From Astragalus membranaceus (taxonomy: Eukaryota; Streptophyta; Magnoliopsida; Fabales; Fabaceae): DNA of 64,000 bases. The notes beneath the pieces were generated by a model. That model worked only from the letters and a program-made list of their open reading frames with translations, ran no database searches and was not told where the DNA came from. The number at the start of each line of letters is the position of its first letter. Within the stretch, counting starts at the first letter, position 1. A program made the position numbers and the translations under genes. The stretch spans positions 32,573,849 to 32,637,848 of the forward strand of contig CM076848.1 in the NCBI GenBank assembly GCA_039519185.1. The letters run 5' to 3'. Shown here one piece after another: positions 1 to 10,036 of the stretch.

Positions 1-1260
1 AATCATAGTCCCCATTTGATTTGGTCAAAATTGGCGCTAAGTTGTCGGTCACCTATTCTATGTGGCGTGCAACACATAAATGCAAGGTGGAATTTATATT
101 AAAATTTCTTAATTTTATTTTAACAAATGTTTTTTAATTATTACTTATAATAATAAATATTAAATAAGACTTATCTTCTTCTTCCTTGGATACGTAAAGA
201 AAGCAGGTATGGAAGTGCAGGCATGGAAACACAGAGAAAAGCAGAAATTCACGCATGGAAACGCATAGAAATGCAGACATGGAAACACAGAGAAGGGGAA
301 ACACATGCATGGAAACGCATCAAGAACTGTCCCGATTTGGGGATTTGGGTTCCGATCTGGGTTTCGAAAATTATCACTCAACAGGCAAGGAAAGACGATT
401 TGGGTTCCTGAAATTTTTTCCAGATTTTTTGTGTGAGTAGACTGTAGAAGGAGAGAAGATTTGGTGAAGAATAAGAAGGAGAAGAAGGAGAAGAAGGAGA
501 AGAAGGAGTGAGGGTTATTGGGGAAGAGATGAAGAATGATGAATCTGCATTTATCTGAGAAGATGCATGAGAGTAGAGCGATGAATCTCTGGGGTAGTAG
601 ACCGTGGAAGGAGAGAAGAAGATTTGGTGAAGAATAAGAATTAAGCGTTATAGGGAAAAGAGGGACCCGGATCCTCTCCAGTCACTTCCCCTCCAGTCAC
701 TCCATTCGACTGCTTTAGAGCCGTCCGATTAAGATCGGACGGTGCAGATTTCAAAGTCGGATTTTTTTATTAAATAAAATGGAAACACTGTTTTTGAAAC
801 ATGTACCGTCCGATTAAGATCGGACGGCTCTGAAGCAGTCGAATGGAGTGACGGGAGGGGAAGTGACTGGAGAGGATCCGATTTCGGGAAAAGAGATCTG
901 GGAGTGGGTGAGTGGAGGTCTATCAATAATGAAGTGTTATTTGTTATACAATAATAATTAATTAATAATTAAAAAACATTTGTTAAAACAAAAATAAGAA
1001 ATTTAAATTTAAAATCCATGTTCCTTTTTAGTAAATGTTTTTTAGTAAAAGAAATGAAGTGACATGCCAACAAGGTCTGGTCAATTGTCATGTCAATTAA
1101 AATATTGACATATCAGTATCTTAGAGGTTGAAACTCCAATTTGGTTAACATTAGAGAATTTTGTAAAATAGGGGAACCAAAATTACCCAAAAAAATAAGG
1201 AGATCAAAATTGCATATTAAGTAAAATAAGAAAACCAAAAGTGCATTTTAAACCTTTTTA
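1..1260. mobile_element. Non-autonomous Mutator-like element with long inverted arms (left end outside window)
   Basis: The stretch at about 102-160 and the stretch at about 944-1006 are near-perfect reverse complements; both contain the core AACAAATGTTTTTTAATTAT. Similarity continues outward more weakly (about 80-100 against 1007-1030). The right flank, 1140-1260, has the repeated phrase 'ggaaccaaaattacc / gatcaaaattgc / aaccaaaagtgc', which is common at the ends of plant MULE-type elements. The interior (160-660) is purine-rich with a small duplication: the phrase 'gtaga..gt.gaaggagagaa' occurs near 438 and 597. No transposase is visible. The left terminus and target duplication lie beyond the window, so family assignment is inference. 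Confidence 0.5.
663..885. mobile_element. Palindromic MITE (Mutator-type) with 10-bp target duplication
   Basis: The arms 668-742 and 806-880 are almost perfect reverse complements of about 75 bp: each starts CGGATCCTCTCC and ends at the self-complementary CCGTCCGATTAAGATCGGACGG motif region. An AT-rich 60-bp loop separates them. The 10-mer GGGAAAAGAG lies at 653-662 and again at 886-895 and fits a 9-10 bp Mutator-type target duplication. It is nested in the larger element above. It would fold into a long hairpin if transcribed. Confidence 0.75.
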
Positions 1261-2067
1261 TTAAACAATTTTCTTCAGTCAAATATCACTTATACACTCA
1301 TGTTTTTTGGTGAAACTTCTACACTCATAAGAATATATAATTATTTCAACATAATAATAATAAATAATAATAATAAATCATGACTAATATTTAAAAATAA
1401 AATATTAACATTCCATTAAAACATGCATCAACCAAATAAACAATGAAAAAAATCAACCCAAAAAATAAATTTGGAGTGTTCCATGAAAAGGTTAACTACG
1501 ACAAACAATTTTCGCGCAATGTTTTTTTTCCAACGGTCTTTGATCTCTTTTGCTATCTATGAGAAATGAGTTCTAAATAATCCGGAGTTCGACCGATGAG
1601 TAAAAAATGACTTCAATTTGTTTCATCGTCGGGGATTGAACTCGGGTACTAGCCAAGTCCACTCCTTAAGATGAAGTGCATTAAGCAATCTATCGACTTT
1701 AACTACTAATCCACTATTAACTCATGCCGGTGTGGCTCGTGGATCCTAATTTAAGAGTGACTTCATTTGAGGCCTTTACAATTACACACCTACACCTAAC
1801 TGACTAACTCTAACACCCTTCCTCCCTTGCGGGCAGGACTTTTCAAAAGAAGAGTATTAGGAAGAAGAAGGTCAAGTAAAGTGACAAAGGAAAGAAGGAA
1901 GGGAGTTGAAAGTTAAATAGCATGCATTGCATTGCTGCCTAATTGTCCATTTTCCCCAACCATCTTTTCTATTATATTCTATTCTCACCTAACTTTTCAC
2001 TTACACCTTCTTCCCTACACATCAACCACCACACCACACCACACCGCAACCCTTCACAATCGCAAAA
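1261..2067. other. TTG1 upstream region and 5' leader
   Basis: No open coding region is supported here. 1261-1500 is AT-rich. A SINE-like piece is listed separately at 1540-1720. The final 150 bp before the start codon are CT/CA-rich (about 1985-2065), as in many plant 5' leaders, and contain no upstream ATG that opens a long frame. A copy of the RY-like word CATGCAT occurs at 1921. No TATA box is convincing enough to call a transcription start. Confidence 0.4.
1540..1720 (-). repeat. Possible tRNA-derived SINE fragment
   Basis: Read on the minus strand, a box-A-like TGGCTAGTACCCG (near 1645) is closely followed by a box-B-like GAGTTCAATCCCC (near 1630). These resemble the internal RNA polymerase III promoter of plant SINEs. 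No clear poly(A) tail or target duplication was found and the A-B spacing is short, so this is tentative. It could be an unrelated repeat. Confidence 0.3.
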
Positions 2068-3081
2068 ATGGACAATTCAACCCAAGAATCCCACCTCCGA
2101 TCCGAAAACTCCGTCACCTACGATTCCCCTTATCCTCTATACGCCATGTCCTTCTCTCCCAATTCTCAACGCATCGCAGTTGGAAGTTTCATCGAAGAAT
2201 ATACCAACCGTGTCGATATCCTCTCCTTCAACCCCGAAACCCTCTCCATAAAACCCCAACCTTCACTTTCCTTCGATCACCCTTACCCACCCACCAAACT
2301 CATGTTCCATCCCGCCACCAATTCCTCCTTTCATAAAACCTCCTCCGACCTCCTCGCCACCTCCGGCGACTACCTCCGTCTCTGGGAAGTCCGTGAAAAT
2401 TCCGTCGAACCAATTTCCCTCTTCAACAACAGCAAAACCAGCGAGTTTTGCGCTCCTCTCACTTCCTTCGACTGGAACGACATCGAACCCAAGCGAATTG
2501 GAACCTCCAGCATCGACACCACGTGTACCATCTGGGACATCGAAAGAGGCGTCGTTGAAACGCAACTTATTGCACACGATAAAGAGGTTTACGACATCGC
2601 TTGGGGAGAATCCAGAGTTTTCGCTTCAGTTTCCGCTGATGGTTCTGTTAGGATATTTGATTTGAGAGACAAAGAACATTCCACAATTATCTATGAGAGT
2701 CCACAACCAGATACTCCTTTGCTTCGTTTGGCTTGGAACAAAAATGATTTGAGGTACATGGCAACTATTTTGATGGATAGTAATAAAGTTGTGATTTTGG
2801 ATATTAGATCACCAACAACACCTGTGGCTGAATTGGAGAGGCATCGTGCTGGTGTTAATGCTATTGCTTGGGCTCCTAGAAGTTCTAAGCATATTTGTTC
2901 TGCTGGTGATGATGCGAATGCTCTTATTTGGGAATTGCCTACTGTGGCTGGTCCAAATGGGATTGATCCATTGTCTATGTATTCTGCTGGTTGTGAAATT
3001 AATCAGTTGCAGTGGCCTGCTGCTCATCCTGATTGGATTGCTGTTGCTTTTACAAATAAGATGCAGCTTTTGAGGGTTTGA
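2068..3081 (+). CDS. TTG1: TTG1-type WD40 repeat protein
   Basis: This 337-residue intronless frame matches TRANSPARENT TESTA GLABRA 1 (Arabidopsis protein 341 residues). The start MDNSTQESHLRSENSV, the block KTSEFCAPLTSFDWND (123-138) and the end NKMQLLRV are family hallmarks. WD-type blade ends are visible at LRLWEV (103-108), CTIWDI (153-158), VRIFDL (194-199), VVILDI (241-246) and ALIWEL (285-290). TTG1 is the scaffold of the MYB-bHLH-WD40 complex that activates late flavonoid genes (anthocyanin, proanthocyanidin) and affects trichome, root-hair and seed-coat fate; it acts in nucleus and cytosol. Legume orthologues include Medicago WD40-1 and the pea A2 flower-colour gene. No stops or frameshifts are present, and GC is higher in the 5' half, which is normal for a real gene. 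It looks functional. The start codon is the one that gives the conserved N-terminus. Confidence 0.97.
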   Translation: MDNSTQESHLRSENSVTYDSPYPLYAMSFSPNSQRIAVGSFIEEYTNRVDILSFNPETLSIKPQPSLSFDHPYPPTKLMFHPATNSSFHKTSSDLLATSGDYLRLWEVRENSVEPISLFNNSKTSEFCAPLTSFDWNDIEPKRIGTSSIDTTCTIWDIERGVVETQLIAHDKEVYDIAWGESRVFASVSADGSVRIFDLRDKEHSTIIYESPQPDTPLLRLAWNKNDLRYMATILMDSNKVVILDIRSPTTPVAELERHRAGVNAIAWAPRSSKHICSAGDDANALIWELPTVAGPNGIDPLSMYSAGCEINQLQWPAAHPDWIAVAFTNKMQLLRV

Positions 3082-3371
3082 CTTTCAGCTCAGGTGAGAG
3101 GATAACATAACACACTCATAGTGATGCAAAATCAATTGTGCATTCATTGTGTTGTGCTGAGGTAACAGATGAATCTAGTCTAACTTCATTGTGTACTAGA
3201 TAGGGTGACTTGGTACTCTCATAGTTGGGGCAAATTAGTTTACCTTCATATGTTATTTGTAGCTAAATTGATGTTGAATATGTTTGTTGAAGATGGAATT
3301 GGACAATTTGATTTTGTAATTACTGGCACCATCTGCATGATATTAGCCTATTAGTATTAGGTAAACCTTAA
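3082..3371 (+). other. TTG1 3' untranslated region, possibly with a 3'UTR intron donor
   Basis: Immediately after the stop lies CTCAGGTGAGAGG (3088-3100), a good splice-donor context. An intron in the 3' UTR is therefore possible. No acceptor can be fixed by eye, because the following DNA contains transposons. Otherwise the stretch is ordinary AT-rich 3' sequence. Confidence 0.35.
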
Positions 3372-4336
3372 GGGTCCGTTTGGTGCACAGGATATGATAG
3401 AGATAACATATGATAGAAGACGAGATAGAGACATGATAGGATAGTGATAGGATAGACACTTATCATATCCGATGTTTGATACGCACATGATAACAAACAG
3501 GATAGCATTATTTTATCATATCCTGTGTTTGGTACACACCAAATAATGACAGGATATGATATATATTATAGTTAAATGACAAAATTGTCCTTGCCAATAA
3601 ATTACATTTTTTTAAATCATTTGCAATATTTTTAAATATTATAAATTATCAAAACGTACTAAAAAATAAAACAAGTAATAAACCGTACCAAAATAAAACA
3701 AATAATTTTGTTGAAGTGTAGAACACGTAGAATTTGCAGAACAGTGAAACTAACAAACAATTTGCAGAAAGTGAAAATGACATCAAAGCACAACAAACCC
3801 TAAAATACAGAATCAGAGAAGAAATGGGGAAAGTGAGATTCTGTGGAGAAAGGCAAAAGGAAAGAACTAGTGAAAATAACCAAAATCAGTGATGAAAGAG
3901 AAAAACGAAAATCAAGCAGTGAAATATCGAAGATGTCACAAATTTCTCAGAACAAGGGGAAAACGAAAATCAGCGACGAAAGGGAAAACGAAAACGAAAA
4001 CGAAAATCAGTGCTGAAAGGGAAGAGAAGATGCAGAGAGGTAGAAGGGAAGAGAAGATTCAGAGAGGTAGAAGATGAAGAGAAGCGATACTCTTCCCTTC
4101 CTGAAGCGCGAGAACGAGAACGCGAGAAAGGAGGGCATATTTGGTTCTCGTAAGTTTAATCCGGTTAGTTTCTAACCCACCTAATATTAAGGATAGGAAA
4201 TACAAAGGGCTGACAAGATAAGATTAGTAAACGGATTAATTAATCATATCCTATTGGTGCATCAAACAAAAGATTAGGGTAGGATAGGATAAATTTATCA
4301 TATCCTATCTTCTTATCTTGTGCACCAAAAGGACCC
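3372..4336. mobile_element. PIF/Harbinger-like non-autonomous element, 965 bp
   Basis: The ends are inverted repeats: GGGTCCGTTTGGTGCACA at 3372 and TGTGCACCAAAAGGACCC ending at 4336. They are flanked by TAA at 3369-3371 and 4337-4339, the 3-bp duplication typical of PIF/Harbinger. Subterminal copies of a GGATAGGATA-type word and its complement TATCATATCC occur many times within about 150 bp of each end. The middle (3790-4080) is a purine-rich block with short repeated AGAGAAGA-type units and no transposase. A 62-codon frame there is a by-product of the repeat. Confidence 0.8.
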
Positions 4337-4339
4337 TAA

Positions 4340-5739
4340 AGCTTATTCTCCTTTTATTGTTATTTAATGGGATACACTCTTCCCAGTGGTATGTATGTAC
4401 AGTAGTAGTTTTGAGTTTGATCATCTGCTTGACACCTCCGTTATTTTTGAAGAAAACCTTTTTTATGCAGGAGTAGTAGCAACCCAGTTAATGCCTTTTT
4501 TATGTAAGTCATTTATGGCGGATATCACTCCTAGACTTACAGTTTTGAACTTAGTAGCCTGGATTCAACAGTTGCGTGTTAACTTTGAAATTCCCCCCAA
4601 AATCTTGTTCTCTCATTATAACGTACTACTTGTTGAAGTCCATTTGGTATTGCTTTCCAGTTGCCGTTCTGCATTTCAAATGAACAAAATGTTTGGTGGT
4701 TTTGGTATTTTATGTTTGTTTAGAAATATTAACTCATGCTTTCGTCTGGAGCAATTTTATAGACAATTTCCAGAATTTGTATTTTGATACACTCCTGAAT
4801 TAATTCTTCTTTCGCATTACTTACTATATATAACAGTTATGTGTTTTCTGTGCACCTACCTCCGTATGCTCTTCTTCCCCGTCCTGGAGGGGATCCATTT
4901 CCATCTTGGCACTGAGTTTCCTGTTTAATGTTTCAGTAGTCTCTAGACCACTTGCTATGGTCTTTAACATTCATACTCAAAAGTCCAAATAGTGTGGTTT
5001 ACATGAATCTCCATCCTGAAGGCTTTACTCAATTCTTGGTAGTTTAAGTAGCTCCATACTTATACTTACAAATTTCAATTTATCACCCCCTTTGAATTGG
5101 TTTGCTAAATTGATATTTGAGCTGTGTTAGTGTATAGGAGTTTGGTTTGCTTTCCCTTATTTGTACAATACTGATAATGCTATTAAAAGTAGTGCAAATT
5201 TGATGATGAGGACTGGTTTCTGTCATCGTTCATTTTCAACGCCAAAAAATACATACTAATTGTGTTTGATGAATGTACTTGTGGCATTTAGGAGTAACTG
5301 TACACCGGATCAAGATGAATGTAATCTATAGGTACATCTCGCGCCGCTTTGGTTGTTGTCTGATCTGCTACTGAGTGGCTGGATCGCTTAAGTACATTTT
5401 GGAAACATACTACTTATGCATAACCGCCCTTCGATATTTAGCTTATTGCTTCCTTTTCTGCAGATATCTTAGTATTGGCCGGGAAGTTCTTAAATATTTT
5501 GCTTGCACGAACTCCCCTTGTATGACTAAATAAGAACGTTGCCTTTATAGGGATTTATTATGAAGGATGTCTGTGTTTTTAAAGAAGGAATTGCTGCTGA
5601 TCTGTTTCCTCTAGGCCAATGATAGAAATCTATTTGTTTACTGATAGGCATTGTTCTGAGATATTTAACTGTTTGAATTTTCTTTTTTAGGAGTTGTGCG
5701 GCCTTAAAGTGATTAAGGTTAGGTTACAAGAGAGATAAA
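4340..5739. other. TTG1 downstream spacer, no supported gene
   Basis: About 1.4 kb without a recognisable domain. The longest frame (4386-4787) has no ATG in a good context, no known motif and no splice support. This DNA may include the distal part of the TTG1 3' UTR, but cDNA would be needed to place it. Confidence 0.35.
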
Positions 5740-5741
5740 TA

Positions 5742-6022
5742 CTCCCTAAGTCCCATATTATACGATTTTCTAGTCAAAAAAATTGTCTCATAATACATGA
5801 CTTTTTAGAATCTCAATTAAACATTAATATTTATTTTCTACCATACCTTTCATTATTTAATAATATATCTTTCATAACTACTAATTTATCTTCTCAATGT
5901 CATCATTAATAAGGTTAATTTGGTAAACTAACTCACAATTTCTCTTTTCCATACAAAATTAACTAATTTTTTTAATATGTGTGAAATGATTTAAAACGAC
6001 ATAAAATATGGGACGAAGGGAG
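5742..6022. mobile_element. Stowaway (Tc1/mariner) MITE, 281 bp
   Basis: The left end CTCCCTAAGTCCCATATTAT and the right end AAATATGGGACGAAGGGAG are inverted repeats matching the plant Stowaway consensus (CTCCCTCCGTCCCA). TA dinucleotides flank both sides (5740-5741, 6023-6024), as expected for this superfamily. The interior is AT-rich and non-coding. Confidence 0.92.
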
Positions 6023-6024
6023 TA

Positions 6025-7046
6025 TATTCTTGGCAGAATCATCTAATGACTTGATAGAATATATGATTAGTTGCAATTATGTAACTAACTCCTAAAAGAA
6101 TTGCAACTACCTATATATCCCCCGCCCGAGCTGATAGTATCTTGGGGGACTTAAAGTAGAATGGTTGGAACTTCACAAGTGACATGTGGAAAGTACATAA
6201 ATTTTGTGTGTTAATTCAAGAGGAGTTCTACCTATAATTGATGCCGGGTGTAATTGTACCCCTCAAAATTTAAAATTCTCACTTACCATCCTCAATAAAT
6301 TTTATTTTGACCTCTAACTATACTATTTTACTTCTCGTGCCCCACTCTCTCAGCGAAGCACTGGGCACAATATAGTTAATATATGGTCTTTTTCTTTTCT
6401 CTATAAGAAAATAACTTGTGATACACCAACTCTTTCACTTAGTTTACAGTTGCTTTGTATTGAGTCATTCTTATCCCCACACATTCACATTCATATGCGT
6501 CCATTTAACTCACACTAAAGGAAGGCAACTCAACTGTAGATTTTATAGCCAAGCATGGTGCTAATAATGTTGAGAAGTGGATGCACCCTTAAATTCAGTC
6601 ACTAATTGGAGGATAAGTTGTTTTTTTAGCAACTAATGCGAAATTAATTTTATACATGTGTTACTTCAGGTGCCAATTTGACACCAAATTATCACTTCAA
6701 AGTACTGAAAACATGTAATTTTGTAATTGTAGAGACTAAATATGAGTACAAAGACTAAGAGGCTGTTTGGAAGAGCTTATATTGAGTTTATGTGGGCTTA
6801 TCTTATGGTAAAAACTCTCATGTACTTGTTTGGGAGAATATTTCATAAGAGCTTATGCGCATTCCCATAAGCTGCCTAACATAAAAAAATGTAAATTTTA
6901 TAATGCTAAAAGGATATTATTTTTTTGTCAAAAAAAATATTGTTTTTCATAAACAGTTAGAAAAATTAAAAATATTCTGCGATAGTCATTTGCACTATCG
7001 GTGATTCAGGCAATCGTAACCACACAGACAGCAGCATTAGGTTAGA
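6025..7046. other. Spacer between the Stowaway MITE and the Nudix-like gene
   Basis: No coding region is supported. Positions 6760-6890 contain 'gaggctgtttggaagagcttat' followed by several AGCTTAT/CATAAGCT words. This resembles one end of a legume MITE that begins with a '...CTGTTTGG' terminus, but the partner end was not found. 6960-7046 begins the GC-richer leader of the next gene. Confidence 0.35.
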
Positions 7047-7220
7047 GTGAATGAAGCGGAGAGAAGCCACGTAATTAAGAAAGACAAGTCGTCACCCAAA
7101 CAAACCCAAGCCACTGTTATTGTGAAACAGAAAAGAGAGCTAGATAGAATATATAAACCAGAATCCGAATTTCTCCTTCTCATCACAAACAAACACCTCT
7201 TAATTATTCTTCATCCGATC

Positions 7221-7277
7221 ATGGACATAACCACCACCATAGACCCACTTCAACCCCACCATAACCACCGCGGTTGA
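7221..7277 (+). CDS. Upstream ORF in the leader of the Nudix-like gene
   Basis: An ATG at 7221 opens an 18-codon frame that stops at 7277, one base before the chosen main start at 7279. If the leader is transcribed from above 7221, ribosomes would meet this small frame first. It could dampen translation of the downstream protein, or favour the internal methionine at residue 67. This is visible in the sequence, but any function is inference. Confidence 0.35.
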   Translation: MDITTTIDPLQPHHNHRG

Positions 7278-7278
7278 A

Positions 7279-8169
7279 ATGTCCCCACCGCCACAGCCAC
7301 TAACCAATCTTCTATCTCAACCCAACCTCCCTTCCTTACCCGATCTCTTTCTCACAGCTCTCTCCGTCTGTTTCCTCTTCACCTCCTCCCGGTCCCACAC
7401 CACCCCCACCACCACCACCTCCTGCCCCTTCCTCTCTCTCCCTCTAAACCCTCGCCGCTTCCTCAAACTCCCCGCCATGTCCCACACCACCACGTCATCA
7501 ATATTATCATCATCCAACAACAAGAATAATCGCCGCCACAACTTCGCTTCCCCAAAATCCCTCTCTGAATGGTTGAAACCCCGCTTACCCTCCGATTCCT
7601 TCGCCTCATGGGGCGTTAAACCCGGCACCAAAAACGTTCACAACCTCTGGCTAGAAATCGCCCAAGGCGAAACCTCCCTCGAAGACTCCACTCCTCCGAT
7701 TCGAACCGTTCAGGTCGCTACAGTTCGGGTCACCGGAAAAGACGGTAAAATCCTGGTTGAATCACACCAGGAGTTATCCGACGGTAACGTGAGGAAACGA
7801 GGTCGGCCGTTGTCGGAGAAGATGAAACCCGGTGAGGATCCGGAATCTGCTGCCGTTAGAGCGATTAGGGAAGAGCTTGGCTCTGTGATTGGTGCACCGG
7901 AAATTGAGGTGGGTGATATAGTGACGATTGATCCGAATTCTTATGAGATGAGGGTGGAGGAGCGAAGTTCCGGGTCGTATCCGGGTTTGCCAGGTTGTTA
8001 CGTTTTGCATACGTTGAATGCCACGGTTGAGGGTTTACCGGAGGGTGATTTTTGTACATATGAGGTGGATGAGTACGCTGATTCTGATGATAAGAAAGTT
8101 GCAAACCAGGCTGTTTCTGTCAAGAAACATTTTTGGACATGGGTTAGTGCGGATTCCATACAACCTTGA
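7279..8169 (+). CDS. Nudix hydrolase-like protein, probably organelle-targeted
   Basis: A 296-residue intronless frame. Residues 1-75 are Ser/Thr/Pro-rich with few acidic residues and one hydrophobic run (about 23-36), which suggests a transit peptide. A second possible start is Met67. Residues about 140-290 look like a Nudix fold. The segment 181-201 (KMKPGEDPESAAVRAIREELG) resembles the Nudix box (GX5EX7REUXEEXGU). It keeps the Glu-Glu pair and final Gly, but the leading Gly and the Glu after the Arg are replaced. Nudix enzymes cleave nucleoside diphosphates linked to another moiety and need the box glutamates for metal binding, so activity here is uncertain. The high-GC 5' end, Pro-rich start and clean frame argue for a real gene. 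No symbol is assigned because the substrate cannot be read from the sequence. Confidence 0.7.
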   Translation: MSPPPQPLTNLLSQPNLPSLPDLFLTALSVCFLFTSSRSHTTPTTTTSCPFLSLPLNPRRFLKLPAMSHTTTSSILSSSNNKNNRRHNFASPKSLSEWLKPRLPSDSFASWGVKPGTKNVHNLWLEIAQGETSLEDSTPPIRTVQVATVRVTGKDGKILVESHQELSDGNVRKRGRPLSEKMKPGEDPESAAVRAIREELGSVIGAPEIEVGDIVTIDPNSYEMRVEERSSGSYPGLPGCYVLHTLNATVEGLPEGDFCTYEVDEYADSDDKKVANQAVSVKKHFWTWVSADSIQP

Positions 8170-8640
8170 ATGATGTGGTTTTGTTTCTTTTCTTTTATCT
8201 ATGGGGTTTAAACTGACTTTTTTTTAGGGGTTGGGTTGGGATAGGGGATGCTTATGTTATTTTCGATGTTAGTTTATTTATACATATGAATGAATAGTGG
8301 TAGCAACAGTTTTTGTACTTGTATATCATTTTGAATTGGATTTCTGGGAGACAATAAGTTGAATTGGGACATAGTTTTTTAGACTGGTGCGTGATGATAC
8401 TTATAGATGATGTTAATAAAGCCATTGCTACTGCTATAGAATAGAATTTGCTATGTTCTCTGAAATAAATGTTGCATTAGCTGCTTGTTTTGGTTGTTTA
8501 CTTGATATTTCATGATTTCATTTCTAAGTATGTTAGTTGTGACTACCTGAATCGCTTCTTGCTCCAATTTAATAATCTCTAAAACTGAATTTCCTAGTGT
8601 ATGTATTGACAAAATTTGACATTGTTCGCATAACAAATTC
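8170..8640 (+). other. 3' flank of the Nudix-like gene
   Basis: AT-rich sequence with T-runs and a possible poly(A) signal region around 8275-8300 (near 'gaatgaatag'). No separate gene is supported. Confidence 0.4.
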
Positions 8641-8699
8641 TAACCGGCCATTCAAAAATCAATCCGGAATTGCTTAGATTTGGATTCCTCAAACAACTC

Positions 8700-9085
8700 A
8701 GGGAAATGGTGGACACACTAGTGCACAAGGTGAGTACTTGCTGTTGTCGAATATTCAAATACAGATACTGTCGAATTTCACAGAGACAGCAGTAGCCAAA
8801 ATTGTAAGTACAGCAATAGTCGAATAATGCAAAGGCTGCTGAAGTAGTTGAAGGTGCAAGGGCTGCAGTAGTCGAAATTCTGCTGTGGTCGAATTGCAGC
8901 AGCAGTCGAATTGTAGTTGTAGTAGAATTTGCAATGATAGTTGTGTTCAAATCTGCAGAGACAGCTGCATAGATGGAAGCAGTCGAACCTGCAGCGACGG
9001 AGGCAGTCGAACCTGCAGTGACAGAAGCAATCGAATCTGAAGAGACAGCTGTGGTCGAATTTATTGCTGCTGTCGAATTTGTCAA
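8700..9085. repeat. Degenerate minisatellite, unit about 18-24 bp (GCAGTCGAA core)
   Basis: The word CAGT(A)GTCGAA or a close variant recurs about every 18-30 bp, for example near 8857, 8886, 8902, 8979 and 9007. The units are diverged. Frames read through it give alternating Ala/Thr/Ser peptides and are artefacts. Confidence 0.7.
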
Positions 9086-9604
9086 GAGACAGAGATGCTG
9101 CGAACCAAACCTGCGAACAAAAAGAGTTAGAAAATAACCGGAGGCGTCTTTCGACTGCCCTGAAGAATTTATCCGCCTCTACAGCGCAAATTCCCCGAGG
9201 TACAACCGGCTCTTCTCAATCGCAGTAGCGAAAGAGGTATCCGAACTAGCAAGAGTAACATGATATGGAATCAGGATATGAACCCAGGAGAGTGATATTT
9301 AGAAGGAGTGAAAATGGCTCTCTTCTATATTCCCTTCAAGGCCAATGGAGAACGCTTATATAGGCTTTCAGAGATAGTCGTTTGAAGCATAGGCTCCAGC
9401 CATTTAATAGCCAGTCAACAACCGTTATAAAATAAATTGTAATCATGCCGGTTTATTTTTGCAGTTACGAAATGGATTGGTTTAAATGAAAATAGCTGTT
9501 AAACAAAAATAACAGTTACAAAATAAAGGAAATTAAATTTCATTTTTCGACCAAAACTGGGAAGAACATCTGCAACCCATTTCGACCAAAACTGGGAAGG
9601 ATAT

Positions 9605-9690
9605 TTTGTGTCGAAATGTTTGTCCGTGTCGAAATATATTTGTTTGTGTCGAAAATATTTGTTTTGAGTCGAAAATATTTGTTTGTCCAT
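9605..9690. repeat. Short tandem repeat, unit about 20-24 bp (TGTCGAAAATATTTGTTT)
   Basis: At least four successive copies of a GTCGAAA(A)TATTTGTTT-like unit lie between 9605 and 9690, within the putative LTR upstream region. Their position in a possible promoter (U3) region is suggestive but unproven. Confidence 0.65.
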
Positions 9691-9744
9691 ATTCACTTAG
9701 AAGTTTTGAAATATCACAAAATTTACAACACTTGCAAATGCACT

Positions 9745-10036
9745 AGCCCAAGTAGCCTCAACACAGTACGAAATACGAACCCTAATAGGGGTGAATAGAG
9801 TTCTTGAGAAGTCCCACTAATTGTTTGGCTTCTTGAAAATGTTTATGGATCTTTATGAAATCCTTTAAATATTGGATCAAGAATTACTGAGTTCTAGATG
9901 CAGTAGGATTGAGAATGGCATCTATGCCATGAAACATGCAATACTATAGCATATGCATAAACCCTAAAACAAAATCTAACAATTCAAAAACAGAATTAAA
10001 GGAGTTTGGGTTAGAAGAATTGCATTGTGATCATGG
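9745..10036. other. Spacer, nothing recognised
   Basis: AT-rich sequence with no frame, repeat or terminus I can support. Confidence 0.4.

Larger units (their letters stand above)
8640..9740 (-). mobile_element. Decayed LTR-like block (possible solo LTR, minus strand)
   Basis: Read on the minus strand, the block begins near 9735 with TGTTGTAAATTTTGTG and has a TATA-like CTATATAAGCG at about 9355. It continues through a transcribed-looking region into a tandem repeat near 8700-9080. The TG start and the TATA box 380 bp inside fit an LTR. No partner LTR, primer-binding site or target duplication was identified, so this is a tentative call. Confidence 0.35.

Noticed and set aside
4386..4787. 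133-codon frame downstream of TTG1
   Set aside because: No convincing ATG, motif or splice signal; composition like the surrounding spacer.
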